Assembly (NCBI GenBank): GCA_017854655.1
Contig: JAFMHF010000007.1
Location: 1 to 47,922 of the forward strand
Direction of reading: 5' to 3'
Source: Puniceicoccaceae bacterium
Lineage (GTDB): Bacteria > Verrucomicrobiota > Verrucomicrobiia > Opitutales > Coraliomargaritaceae
DNA: 47,922 bases
Every line of letters begins with the position of its first letter. Positions within the stretch are counted from its first letter, which is position 1. A program made the translations under genes and the position numbers. Positions 38,406-46,931 of this stretch are shown in pieces. A model generated the notes under the pieces. The model was not told the origin of the DNA. It made no database searches and saw nothing but the letters and a program-made list of their open reading frames with translations.

Positions 38406-39203
38406 TTATTTTTTAACGGAGTTAATATTTTCAGCGACGGGTTTGCCTGCTGCCCATAACAACCCGCGAGTGATCATTTGCATATATTGATCCTGCAGCA
38501 TCGTTTCGTTGTGATGACCGATAGTGGTGGCAAATACGCGAGTTTTGTTGGGGCCGAATTCATTGACCCAGATGTTGGCATGCATCTCACCGGTCTGGTT
38601 TGACTTCGACTCAGCCAGCGGCGTCATCATCGGAAAGACCTTGTTAATGAAATACAATTCGCCCTTCGGCGTCGTCCAGTTGCTCATGCCCTGCATGATC
38701 TCGTGCTCGGGCGCGATGATTTGCACTTCAAATGCGTGATGCGGGCCATGCCGCGCGGAATGCACCCCACAGAATTCGAACCATTTCTCAGCCGCCGGGC
38801 CGCCGCGGTAACTATGCATCGAGCAGTGCACCAACACCGCCGGCACGCCGTCAATGTGCGGCTGCAGAATACCTTCGATGTAGTTGGCATCGTTGATCGC
38901 GGCAAAGCATTCATTGTGCACCACCACATCGTACCCCTTGGCCCACCCTGGGTTCTTGTAAAACTCAAGTATCGCATCCACGGCCTTGGTGCGCTGGTGC
39001 ACGATCGTCCATTCAACTTTTTGCTTGGAGTAAAGATCCACTGCCATGGGAACAATTTCTCGCTGATTATCGTAATCATGGCAGCAACCGCCGGTAATTA
39101 ACAGCGCCTTGATGGCAGGTGCTGGAGTGGCTTTGGCAATTGCAGAGCTGGCGATTATGCAAGCGGCTCCGAACAGAAAAAATGTTTTAAGGTAACGTGT
39201 CAT
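38406..39203 (-). CDS. ThuA-family secreted protein (short form)
   Basis: 265 residues with signal peptide (1-23, '[10 protein letters not shown]'). ThuA fold (glutamine-amidotransferase-like): '[20 protein letters not shown]' (31-50), '[14 protein letters not shown]', '[15 protein letters not shown]', '[12 protein letters not shown]', '[16 protein letters not shown]'. The Cys-His positions in 'HCSMHSY' sit where amidotransferases keep their nucleophile. ThuA proteins are linked to 3-keto-disaccharide breakdown. It lies 27 bases after a second, different ThuA gene and 15 before a Tat-exported oxidoreductase. Confidence 0.88.
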   Translation of the reverse strand: MTRYLKTFFLFGAACIIASSAIAKATPAPAIKALLITGGCCHDYDNQREIVPMAVDLYSKQKVEWTIVHQRTKAVDAILEFYKNPGWAKGYDVVVHNECFAAINDANYIEGILQPHIDGVPAVLVHCSMHSYRGGPAAEKWFEFCGVHSARHGPHHAFEVQIIAPEHEIMQGMSNWTTPKGELYFINKVFPMMTPLAESKSNQTGEMHANIWVNEFGPNKTRVFATTIGHHNETMLQDQYMQMITRGLLWAAGKPVAENINSVKK

Positions 39204-39230
39204 TGGTATTATTTTGGTTTGAATTAAATT

Positions 39231-40145
39231 CTATTTCTTAGGTTTTCGCTCGGGATAGTCTTGGTTAAGCTCTAGCTCAGCATCGCTCGGCGTGCGCGAC
39301 GGCACCCCGTCTGCGGGGACATCGCCCTTGGCAGTCCATACGATTGCATTGAGCACGGTCTTACGAAAATCGTCCTGCTGCCAGTTTTGGTGAAAGTGAC
39401 CGCCAGTAAAGCCAAAGCCACGTCCACCGTCGGGACGTTCATAGGCCCAGGCAACATGCTGTTTTTTTCCAGCACTGACTGCAGCCATCACTGCTGGATT
39501 GCTGCCGCGATTCTTATCGTGGGCCCGCGAAGTCAAGGTCTCGATCGGTGGCAAGGAAGAGAGAATCGGCGTGACGCCCTCCATGTCGGGCTGAAAACGC
39601 ATGTGGTAGTACCACTCGTCGCGAATCGTAAACGGTTGCACGCCATTGGTGATTGGGTGCTCGGGAAACTCATCAAAGCTCGCATCCCAATGTGGATTCA
39701 CTGACCAGCCGATTGCAAAATAGCCACCGATCCAATCAAGGAAGGTTTGACCTAATACATTAGGCTCAACTTCTACGCCATAATGCAGGCAGGCGACCCC
39801 CACACCATCGTCCACCCATGCCTGGATCTTATCCTGGTGCGCCTTTGCAATGTGGCCTTTACCACCATCGCAATACATCACAATCGCATCGGGCGCCAAA
39901 TAAGACTCAGCTATTTCCGGCCAAGCGCCATTAGCCACGACACTAGCTTTCACATCGAGGCCGCTGTCATTGAGGCAGCGAGCCAGTAACATCGAGCCAG
40001 CGCGGTGCTCATGCGCCCCATAGCCGTGGCTCTTCTTGCCAGCGAGAAAGATAATTTCCTTGGTGGTGCCAGCAGACACGGCTTGCATACCGCACAAGCA
40101 AATGAGCAGGTAACCTAGAATTCTAAGGATATGACTGGCATTCAT
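39231..40145 (-). CDS. ThuA-family secreted protein (long form)
   Basis: 304 residues from the ATG at 40145, which gives a signal peptide ('HILRILGYLLICLCGMQAVSAG'). ThuA-like fold: 'EIIFLAGKKSHGYGAHEHRA' (30-49), 'APDAIVMYCDGGKGHIAKAH', 'GVGVACLHYGVEVEP', 'KQHVAWAYERPDGGRGFGFT'. The Cys-x-His in 'ACLHYG' matches the amidotransferase-like nucleophile position. It shows little similarity to the adjacent shorter ThuA apart from the fold, so the two may act on different intermediates. It starts five bases after the epimerase stop. Confidence 0.87.
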   Translation of the reverse strand: MNASHILRILGYLLICLCGMQAVSAGTTKEIIFLAGKKSHGYGAHEHRAGSMLLARCLNDSGLDVKASVVANGAWPEIAESYLAPDAIVMYCDGGKGHIAKAHQDKIQAWVDDGVGVACLHYGVEVEPNVLGQTFLDWIGGYFAIGWSVNPHWDASFDEFPEHPITNGVQPFTIRDEWYYHMRFQPDMEGVTPILSSLPPIETLTSRAHDKNRGSNPAVMAAVSAGKKQHVAWAYERPDGGRGFGFTGGHFHQNWQQDDFRKTVLNAIVWTAKGDVPADGVPSRTPSDAELELNQDYPERKPKK

Positions 40146-40150
40146 AGTAA

Positions 40151-41026
40151 CTATGCAGGTTGACAGTGCTTGGAGCAGAGTTGTTTCCAACTATTTTTAA
40201 GAAATTCTAGGCCCTCGACCGACAGTTGCTGCGGACTGTCATATAAAGGACGCCAGATCGCGGCTGCACGGGCGATCACTTCATTATCTTCAGAGAAGCT
40301 TTCGATCACGATGTCGCCGTCGTAGCCGATCGTCTGTAAGGCAGAGAGCACACCGTCCCAGTCCACTTGATCCTGCCCGAGCAGGCCGCGGTGACTCGCG
40401 CTGGCATGCACATGGCCGATATGCTGGCCGTATTTAAGGATGGCTGCAGCCGAGTCGTCTTCCTCGATATTCATATGGAAGGTATCGATGTGTATTTTCA
40501 AGGCGGGACTACCGACACGGTCGATTAACTCCACTGCTTGCCCTAAAGTATTGATGCAATCTGTCTCGAAACGGTTTAATGGCTCTATGGCCAAGATCAC
40601 CCCGGCCGCTTCGGCCTGCTGACAGAGTGGTTTCAAATGCGACGCGATTTGCGCTAATTGTGCCTCGCGCTCTTCCGGCGAATGACGCCCTGCACGGCCC
40701 GTTTCTGAATACATTGGGCCACAGACCACAGTGGCACCAAGCTGCGGCGCGAGTTTGATGAGCTCGGATATGTATTGCACGCAGGCGAGTTGTTCCGCTT
40801 CAGTTCCGCGCAAATCACGCCCAGGGCAAAACGCACCACAGACAACCGGCTGCTTCAGCCCAGAAACAGCCAGCGCCTCAATCAACAAAGGCACCGACAC
40901 CGCAGCAGGCTCGACGATCGCGAGCTCAATGACATCCGCACCGTAGGACTTGAATGTTTGCAGTAGAGGTAAGTCGGCATCTGTAAAACCAGAGCTGACA
41001 AGAAAGGTATTGAGGCCAAATCGCAT
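40151..41026 (-). CDS. D-tagatose/psicose 3-epimerase-like sugar epimerase
   Basis: 291 residues, no signal peptide. TIM barrel with metal and catalytic residues Glu148 ([11 protein letters not shown]), Asp181 (IHIDTFHMN), His207 ([11 protein letters not shown]) and Glu242 (VIESFS). These match the spacing of Glu152, Asp185, His211 and Glu246 in the Pseudomonas D-tagatose 3-epimerase with a constant shift of four, so C3 epimerase chemistry on a ketose or keto sugar is likely. First gene of a four-gene unit (epimerase, ThuA, ThuA, Gfo/Idh/MocA), divergent from the second PAS-AraC regulator across 106 bases. Confidence 0.9.
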   Translation of the reverse strand: MRFGLNTFLVSSGFTDADLPLLQTFKSYGADVIELAIVEPAAVSVPLLIEALAVSGLKQPVVCGAFCPGRDLRGTEAEQLACVQYISELIKLAPQLGATVVCGPMYSETGRAGRHSPEEREAQLAQIASHLKPLCQQAEAAGVILAIEPLNRFETDCINTLGQAVELIDRVGSPALKIHIDTFHMNIEEDDSAAAILKYGQHIGHVHASASHRGLLGQDQVDWDGVLSALQTIGYDGDIVIESFSEDNEVIARAAAIWRPLYDSPQQLSVEGLEFLKNSWKQLCSKHCQPA

Positions 41027-41097
41027 AGAGTAGACTTAAGAAGATACCATACCGAGCACGTTTAAGCCTTGGAAATATTCCGCATATTTGTGTATAT

Positions 41098-41116
41098 TTT
41101 CAGCATCACACTGAAA
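41098..41116. promoter_or_regulatory. Candidate operator between epimerase and PAS-AraC genes
   Basis: TTTCAG-N7-CTGAAA inverted repeat, 17 bases before the regulator ATG, with GGAAATATTCC at 41071-41081 nearby. Placement in a 106-base divergent promoter region supports a regulatory role; which protein binds is unknown. Confidence 0.4.
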
Positions 41117-41132
41117 GTGCATCCATCAAGCC

Positions 41133-41912
41133 ATGAAATCAGATTCCTTACCGCTGCATCAAAACCTTAACCCGAGTAGTATTCTCGCACTTTTTTCGGC
41201 GCTCGGTGACGTCTATTTTTTCATGAAAGACCGCGAGGGGCGCTTTATCGGAGCCAATGACTTGCAGCTCGAAAAGCTCGGTCTCAAATCGGAGGACGAG
41301 TTGATCGGCAAGACCGACTTTGATTTCTTCCCCAGCTACATGATTGCGCACTACGCCAAAGATGACGCACAAGTCATCGACAGCGGCGAACCGATCCCCC
41401 GCCGTGTTGAGCTGGTGGCGAATCCCGACGGCTCGGTCTCATGGCATGTTACCAGTAAGTTCCCACTGTACGACAATAGCGGCAACTGCGTCGGCATCAT
41501 CGGCTGCATGCGCGACTTTGAGCGCAGCGACAATGCATGGCAGCCCTATCGACGTATGAATGCGGTGGTCGATCATATCAATCGGCACTACGCCGAACCG
41601 ATCGGAATGGCGGATCTAGCCAAAGTCGCCAGCCTATCCATCAGTCAATTTGAGCGGCGTTTTCGTATCGTATTCGAGCAAACCCCGTCCCGATTTCTAA
41701 TTCGCTACCGACTAACCCGCGCCAGCCAGATTTTAATGCACAGTGACAATACCGTGAGCCAGATCGCGCAAGATGTCGGCTTTTACGACCACAGCCACTT
41801 CACTCGCGAGTTTCAAAAACTGTTCGGCATGGCTCCTGGGCGCTACCGCAAGATACATCGGTCAACTGGTAAGTCATCAAACTTATCATTCGCAGCCAAC
41901 ACAACTGATTGA
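41133..41912 (+). CDS. PAS-AraC transcriptional regulator
   Basis: 259 residues. PAS domain (about 18-135: 'YFFMKDREGRFIGANDLQLE', 'IGKTDFDFFPSYM', 'DNSGNCVGIIGCMRDFERS') plus AraC-type double HTH (about 145-247: 'ADLAKVASLSISQFERRFR', 'VGFYDHSHFTREFQKLFGMA'). Paralogous to the regulator at 19304 along its whole length. Divergent from the epimerase-ThuA-oxidoreductase unit and 33 bases upstream of a glyoxalase-like gene. Likely senses a small molecule through PAS and controls the neighbouring unit. Confidence 0.92.
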   Translation: MKSDSLPLHQNLNPSSILALFSALGDVYFFMKDREGRFIGANDLQLEKLGLKSEDELIGKTDFDFFPSYMIAHYAKDDAQVIDSGEPIPRRVELVANPDGSVSWHVTSKFPLYDNSGNCVGIIGCMRDFERSDNAWQPYRRMNAVVDHINRHYAEPIGMADLAKVASLSISQFERRFRIVFEQTPSRFLIRYRLTRASQILMHSDNTVSQIAQDVGFYDHSHFTREFQKLFGMAPGRYRKIHRSTGKSSNLSFAANTTD

Positions 41913-41945
41913 CGACCCCACTAAAGTTCCCACTGTATCCTTCCT

Positions 41946-42332
41946 ATGCCAATTACTTTTGACCATACTCGTATACGTGTCTCGAACCTAGAACAGTCGA
42001 TCGACTGGTATTGCCAGACCTGTGGCTTTACCGTCCTGCGCCGCACCGATAAGTCCCCGTCGGGGAATCAGCTCGCTCACTTACAAATCCCTGGTAGCGC
42101 GCACAATCTGGAGCTCACACACTCGCCCGACTACGTCGTCAAGGTGCCCGAAGATCTGATCCACACCTGTATCCGCGTCGATAATATCGTCGCCTACTGC
42201 GAAATGCTCGAAGGCCTCGACCTCACGCTCGACCTGTGGCCAAGCAACTGGCGCGAGAAATTCACGAATGGTAAAAAAATGGCCTTCATCACCGATCCCG
42301 ACGGTTACGAAGTCGAGATTCTAGAACACTAA
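41946..42332 (+). CDS. Glyoxalase/VOC-superfamily protein
   Basis: 128 residues, two beta-alpha-beta-beta-beta units: 'FDHTRIRVSNLEQSIDWYCQ' (5-24) and 'DLIHTCIRVDNIVAYCEMLE' (70-89), ending 'MAFITDPDGYEVEILEH' (112-128). Metal ligands of glyoxalase I type can be picked out: His7, Glu56, His73 and Glu125. It could be a lactoylglutathione lyase-type enzyme or another VOC isomerase. It is 33 bases behind the PAS-AraC gene and likely co-transcribed; a dicarbonyl-detoxifying role would fit keto-sugar metabolism, but that is inference. Confidence 0.85.
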   Translation: MPITFDHTRIRVSNLEQSIDWYCQTCGFTVLRRTDKSPSGNQLAHLQIPGSAHNLELTHSPDYVVKVPEDLIHTCIRVDNIVAYCEMLEGLDLTLDLWPSNWREKFTNGKKMAFITDPDGYEVEILEH

Positions 42333-42388
42333 GGCTAGCAACTAACTTTTGATGGTATAATTCGCATGTCCTCACCATTCGTTTGCTG

Positions 42389-42511
42389 TAACCGCAGATG
42401 CACGCGTTCGAGCGAAGCGACACTCAACCAAAGGGCGAAGCAAATAAACGCAGGTTTAAACTCGAATTGGGTGTAAATTCATCTGCGTTAATCCGCGTGT
42501 ATCTGCGGTTA
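42389..42511. repeat. Inverted repeat element with 18-bp ends
   Basis: TAACCGCAGATGCACGCG (42389-42406) and, reversed at 42494-42511, TAACCGCAGATACACGCG, one mismatch, enclosing 87 bases that include a further copy of the 'ATCTGCGTTAATCCGCG' theme (42480-42496). No ORF inside. It looks like a small non-coding dispersed element; sequences of the CCGCAGAT...ACGCAGAT type are common intergenic repeats in several phyla. The rest of 42333-42631 holds no gene. Confidence 0.65.
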
Positions 42512-42554
42512 ATATTTTACCAGTTTGAGGCACAGGATGGTATAAGGCCTTCGT

Positions 42555-42582
42555 ATTAAAAACACGGCAGCAGAGTGCCGTG
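42555..42582 (-). terminator. Rho-independent terminator of the cupin-AraC gene
   Basis: On the minus strand CACGGCA-CTCTGC-TGCCGTG followed by TTTTTAATA, about 50 bases after the stop codon at 42632. A seven-pair GC-rich stem with a T-run is a standard intrinsic terminator. Confidence 0.85.
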
Positions 42583-42631
42583 GCTACAGTCTCACTGTCA
42601 CTACCACTATCACTCGCCGAAGGCGCACCGA

Positions 42632-43543
42632 TCAGCTCGGCTCGTAGCGCCCTTGCCTGACTTGCCGACAGAGTTCGCGCGGAGTCAGCTCCGCCATGCG
42701 CCGTATGAAGCGTGTGAACACTGACTGAGAATTAAAGCCACTCAACTCCGCTATATCCGAAAGGCTGTGTGACATATCACGCATCAGAGAGATCGCCGTG
42801 TGCAACTGGTAGTTGCTGCGGTAGTCTCGCAATGACAGGCCCATCTGCTGCTCGAATCGGTTACGTAAGTGTCGTTCAGAAAAACCCGCTCTCTGCGCGA
42901 CCTCTTCAAAGGTCCAGCCCTCTTTAACCGAGCGAATGATCAAGGCCTCGATCCCGACAATCCACTCATTCTTCGAGTCCATTCGCACGTCATCCCCGCC
43001 GGGCACACGCGCAGCCATGGTCGATTGTAGCCGAGTGAGCATGCGATCCAGTAGCGGCATGATTTCGGATCGCTGAGCTGAGTCTTTCCGTGTCCAGATC
43101 TGTGCAATCTCGCCCCACCATCGATGCGCCGCTCGATCGGGCTGTAGGCTGCGATAGCTTAAATCTGCCAGCATTGATTCACCCTGCGCCAGATCAAACG
43201 TGATAAATAGCCAACGCAGTTGATCTGACTGTAGATCAATAAAGTGGTGAAATTGGTACGGCGCCACCAACAGCGCATCGCCCTCATTGAGTTGAAAGCT
43301 TTTTCCATCCACACTGACGACCCCCGTAGTTTTCAGCACGCGGATTAACACATAGCGATGGTGCATTCGATTCGCCAAGTGTTGCTGCTGGAGCGCCCTC
43401 CGCGTGAGACGGTCGAATACAATGACGTTACGACAAATCACACGATCCGGCAGATCCACACCGTCGTAATAACTCTTCGGGTCTTTGATATATGAAGGAA
43501 ATCCATCTAAACTATCCTGAGAGGCTGCCATTTCCGAAAACAT
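42632..43543 (-). CDS. AraC-family regulator with cupin N-domain
   Basis: 303 residues from the ATG at 43543 (MFSEMAASQDSL). A TTG at 43567 would add eight residues but would run into the promoter repeats. Cupin-like sensor (about 55-125: 'VSVDGKSFQLNEGDALLVAP', 'QFHHFIDL') and C-terminal AraC double HTH (about 195-295: 'FEEVAQRAGFSERHLRNRFE', 'SGFNSQSVFTRFIRRMAELT'). Divergent from the amino-sugar operon over only 59 bases, so it is the natural regulator of that operon, probably activating in response to an amino sugar bound by the cupin (inference). Confidence 0.9.
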   Translation of the reverse strand: MFSEMAASQDSLDGFPSYIKDPKSYYDGVDLPDRVICRNVIVFDRLTRRALQQQHLANRMHHRYVLIRVLKTTGVVSVDGKSFQLNEGDALLVAPYQFHHFIDLQSDQLRWLFITFDLAQGESMLADLSYRSLQPDRAAHRWWGEIAQIWTRKDSAQRSEIMPLLDRMLTRLQSTMAARVPGGDDVRMDSKNEWIVGIEALIIRSVKEGWTFEEVAQRAGFSERHLRNRFEQQMGLSLRDYRSNYQLHTAISLMRDMSHSLSDIAELSGFNSQSVFTRFIRRMAELTPRELCRQVRQGRYEPS

Positions 43544-43548
43544 CAATA

Positions 43549-43595
43549 AATACTCCGATTTAAGCAAGTATTTTACACCCTAGACCGAGTATTAT
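43549..43595. promoter_or_regulatory. Shared promoter region with three AGTATT-type repeats
   Basis: The motif (A/G)AGTATT occurs as AATACTC (43549-43555, reversed), AAGTATT (43566-43572) and GAGTATT (43588-43594). The last runs into TATTAT (43590-43595), a possible -10 only seven bases before the nagB-like ATG at 43603. Spacing of 15-22 bases between the sites suits AraC-type binding. Confidence 0.45.
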
Positions 43596-43602
43596 AGAAT
43601 AT

Positions 43603-45513
43603 ATGACACCTATTGAATCTGAACTCACGCAGCTTGAACGTATCCCCACGCAGATTTACAGCAGTGCCGATGCTGCCTGTAAAACAGTCGCCGATGCCGT
43701 TACCGATTTAATCAACGAGCGCAATGCCGCGCACAAGCCGACTGTGCTTGGCCTCGCCACAGGCTCGACCCCCGTGCGTCTTTATCGTGAGCTGATTCGC
43801 CGCCACAAAGAAGAAGGCCTGTCTTTTGCCAACGTTATCACTTTCAATCTAGATGAATACTACGGCCTGGATGGCGATCACCCAGAGAGCTACCGCAAAT
43901 TTATGCAGGATCAGCTGTTTGATCATGTCGACCTGCAGCCGGAAAACACCCACGTGCCAGATGGTTTGGTCGACAGTGAAGCCGTCTTCAAATCCTGCAA
44001 AGCTTACGAAGATGCGATCGTCGCAGCTGGTGGCATCGACATTCAAATCCTCGGCATTGGTCGCACCGGGCACATCGGTTTCAACGAACCTGGCTCTGGC
44101 CCTGAGACGCTGACACGTCTCGTCACGCTCGACAGCCTGACTCGCCGCGACGCCGCCCGCGACTTCCTCGGCGAAGCAAATGTGCCGCGCCACGCGATCA
44201 CCATGGGTGTTGGCACGATCCTCGCAGCTCATAAACTCTTCCTACTCGCATGGGGCGAAGGCAAGGCCTCGATCATGGCCAAAACTGTGGAAGGTGAGCA
44301 AACGGACACGATCCCGGCGACTTTCCTCCAGCAGCATGACGATTGCACCTTCTGCATCGATCAGGCAGCTGCGAGTCACTTGACACGCCAGCGCCACCCT
44401 TGGTTGGTTGGGCGCATCGAATGGACTGAAGAGACGACACGCAAGGCAGTGCTGTGGCTCGCTCAGAAAACAGGCAAAGCGCTGCTCAAGCTGGTCGATG
44501 AAGACTACACCGAAAATGGCATGTCCGACCTACTGATCGAGCAAGGTTCCGCATATCAGATAAACATCAATCTGTTCAATGTCACTCAGCACACCATCAC
44601 AGGGTGGCCAGGCGGCAAACCCGACGCCGACGACTCCAACCGTCCGGAGCGTGCCACGCCTTTCCCGAAGCGCTCACTCATCCTGAGCCCGGAACCACTC
44701 GACGATGTGTATTGTCTCGGCGGCACGATCAACCGCCTCAAACAGCACGGCAACGATGTGACCATCGCCTACCAAACATCCGGCAACCTCGCAGTGCCCG
44801 ATTCAGAAGTGCAGGCTTCCATCGAGCTAATGATCGAACTCGGCCAAGACCGCTCCGGTGAGGCCGACCTTGCATATGCGAAGACAGTCGAACAACAGCT
44901 GAAAGACAAGGGTGCGTTCGGTGCAGACACTGCTGAGATCCGCCACTTGAAAGGCTTAATCCGCCGCAGTGAGGCGCGTTCCTCAGGCCGCACACTTGGC
45001 ATCGACACTGCGAATCTACAATTTATGGACCTGCCCTTTTACGAAGAAGGTCGTTACCGCCGATTTATCGTCACCGAGGCTGACGTAACGAAAATGTGCG
45101 AATTGCTCGAAAGCGTGCAACCGCATCAAATCTTTGCGACTGGATATGGGCACGATCCACTCTCCGTGCCAGCTCTAAGCTTCGAAGTATTGCGCGCCGC
45201 GCTCGAACAATGCGCTAGTTCTGAGTGGATGAAAGACTGCAACATCTGGCTCTACAAAGGCCCAGCGGATGAGTGGGAAGCCCACGAAATCGACATGGCC
45301 GTGCCGCTCTCGCCAGATGAATTTGAAAATAAGATTCAAGGCATCTACCAACACCAGACGCAACGCAGCCAGAGCCCCAGCCGAGCCAGCAACAAAAGCA
45401 GTAACAGCTGGGACCTCGCCCGCGAGATCAACCGCGGCACGGCTGAGATCTACGACAACCTAGGCCTCGCTGAATACGAGGCGATCGAATGCTTTAAACG
45501 CTTCGAAAAATAA
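43603..45513 (+). CDS. nagB: Glucosamine-6-phosphate deaminase-like protein fused to a degenerate PIG-L domain
   Basis: 636 residues. Residues 1-275 are NagB: 'LATGSTPVRLYREL' (51-64), 'FNLDEYYGL' (81-89) with Asp84 as general base, and 'GIGRTGHIGFNEPG' (151-164) with His157 and Glu162; Thr155 replaces the Asp of E. coli NagB, as in the long NagB-like subfamily. It should turn glucosamine-6-P into fructose-6-P and ammonia. Residues ~355-600 follow the PIG-L/LmbE fold, but the metal motif reads S362-P-E-P-L-D-D368 instead of HPDD, and the later H-x-x-H position reads D518-P-L-S-V-P, so zinc binding seems lost. First of three genes spaced by 5 and 21 bases. Confidence 0.87.
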   Translation: MTPIESELTQLERIPTQIYSSADAACKTVADAVTDLINERNAAHKPTVLGLATGSTPVRLYRELIRRHKEEGLSFANVITFNLDEYYGLDGDHPESYRKFMQDQLFDHVDLQPENTHVPDGLVDSEAVFKSCKAYEDAIVAAGGIDIQILGIGRTGHIGFNEPGSGPETLTRLVTLDSLTRRDAARDFLGEANVPRHAITMGVGTILAAHKLFLLAWGEGKASIMAKTVEGEQTDTIPATFLQQHDDCTFCIDQAAASHLTRQRHPWLVGRIEWTEETTRKAVLWLAQKTGKALLKLVDEDYTENGMSDLLIEQGSAYQININLFNVTQHTITGWPGGKPDADDSNRPERATPFPKRSLILSPEPLDDVYCLGGTINRLKQHGNDVTIAYQTSGNLAVPDSEVQASIELMIELGQDRSGEADLAYAKTVEQQLKDKGAFGADTAEIRHLKGLIRRSEARSSGRTLGIDTANLQFMDLPFYEEGRYRRFIVTEADVTKMCELLESVQPHQIFATGYGHDPLSVPALSFEVLRAALEQCASSEWMKDCNIWLYKGPADEWEAHEIDMAVPLSPDEFENKIQGIYQHQTQRSQSPSRASNKSSNSWDLAREINRGTAEIYDNLGLAEYEAIECFKRFEK

Positions 45514-45518
45514 TAAAC

Positions 45519-46910
45519 ATGATTCACGTAGCCCCGCTCTGCCAGCCACAGCTCGATCCGGAATTCATTCCGGCTACCCTGTGGAATCGCGAATATCTTA
45601 AGCTTGCCGCTGAGGCTCCAAACAGCCGCAAGATTCGTATCGGCGTCGATCGCCCTGAAGGCACCACATGGATCTACGAAACGACTCTACTCCCTGAGTC
45701 GGCAGACGCTTGCGCTGAGACCTTCAAATACTGCGAGCGCACGGTAAAGTTCCTGCTTTGGGCATGGGGCGGCTCCAGTGTGCGCATCAGCAATGCCCCC
45801 GACGTCGTGGCGCAGTTGCAAGCTGTCTATGCTGCCGATGGTAAGCGCGCCTTCGACTACGAGTTCATGGGCACGAAGTGCTTTGATCAAGTCTTCGCAG
45901 TTGAGAATGCAAACGATGCCGATCTAAAGGAAGTGCTACCACCGTCCACAGGTGGTGTCGGTTCGCTCAAGCGCAATCGCCTCGGCTTTGACCTTGGTGG
46001 CAGTGATCGTAAGTGCGCCGCAATGATTGATGGTGAAGTGATCTTCTCCGAAGAGATCAAATGGAGCCCCTATTTTGAGAGTGATCCGGCCTACCACCGT
46101 GCTGGGATTGAAGACAGCCTCAAGCGCGCAGCCGCTCACCTGCCGACTGTCGATGCAATCGGTGGCAGCTCAGCCGGGATTTTCATTAATAATGAACCGC
46201 GCGTTAGCTCACTCTTCCGAGGCATCAACCAGGAAGACTTCCAGAAGTCGATCCGCAATCTCTTCCACGAGTTAAAAACCGAGTGGAATGACATCCCTTT
46301 TGAAATGGCGAATGATGGCGACGTGACCGCGATGGCTGGTGCGATGGCAATCAATGACAGCGCCGTGCTAGGCATCTCGATGGGGACTAGCCTCGCAGGC
46401 GGTTACATCCACCCCAACGGTTCAGTCACCGGGTGGATTAACGAACTCGCCTTCGTGCCAGTGGATTACCGCGAGGGTGTTGCCATCGATGAATGGAGTG
46501 GCGACGATGGTTGTGGCGTTCAATATTTCTCACAACAAGGCGTTGGCCGTCTGCTACCACTATCCGGCATTGAGGTCAGCGAAGGCCTGGGTCTCCCTGA
46601 AAAGCTCGAAGTCGTGCAAGAGAAAATGGCGCAAGGCGACGAGCGTGCCGCAGCGATCTATCGCACCATCGGCACCTACTTCGGCTACACCATCGCGCAC
46701 TTTGCTGAGTTCTACGAGTTCCGTCATCTCCTCATCCTCGGTCGCGTTAGCTCCGGTAAAGGTGGCGAAATCATCATGGAAGAAGCCCGCCGCGTATTGG
46801 ATCTAGAGTTTCCAGAACTCTCAAAGACCATCGCCTTCCAAACCCCCGACGAGAAGACCAAGCGCCACGGTCAAGCCATCGCTGCGGCTACGTTGCCGAA
46901 ACTCGATTGA
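45519..46910 (+). CDS. ROK-like sugar kinase with extra N-terminal domain
   Basis: 463 residues. The actin-like ATPase fold starts at about 155 with the phosphate-1 motif 'FDLGGSDRKCAAM' (157-169); 'VDAIGGSSAGIFINNEPR', 'MANDGDVTAMAG' with a catalytic-type Asp, and 'GISMGTSLAGGYIHPNGS' follow. The zinc-binding Cys cluster of ordinary ROK kinases is not visible. Residues 1-150 are an additional domain I do not recognise, which makes it longer than the usual ~300 residues. Between the NagB-like gene (five bases) and the PIG-L gene (21 bases) it most likely phosphorylates glucosamine or a related amino sugar (inference). Confidence 0.8.
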   Translation: MIHVAPLCQPQLDPEFIPATLWNREYLKLAAEAPNSRKIRIGVDRPEGTTWIYETTLLPESADACAETFKYCERTVKFLLWAWGGSSVRISNAPDVVAQLQAVYAADGKRAFDYEFMGTKCFDQVFAVENANDADLKEVLPPSTGGVGSLKRNRLGFDLGGSDRKCAAMIDGEVIFSEEIKWSPYFESDPAYHRAGIEDSLKRAAAHLPTVDAIGGSSAGIFINNEPRVSSLFRGINQEDFQKSIRNLFHELKTEWNDIPFEMANDGDVTAMAGAMAINDSAVLGISMGTSLAGGYIHPNGSVTGWINELAFVPVDYREGVAIDEWSGDDGCGVQYFSQQGVGRLLPLSGIEVSEGLGLPEKLEVVQEKMAQGDERAAAIYRTIGTYFGYTIAHFAEFYEFRHLLILGRVSSGKGGEIIMEEARRVLDLEFPELSKTIAFQTPDEKTKRHGQAIAAATLPKLD

Positions 46911-46931
46911 TCCCTCTCAGCCCTAAAATAG

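Noticed and set aside
41946-42332. Naming the VOC protein as glyoxalase I (gloA)
   Set aside because: Metal ligands fit, but the superfamily holds many other isomerases and dioxygenases.
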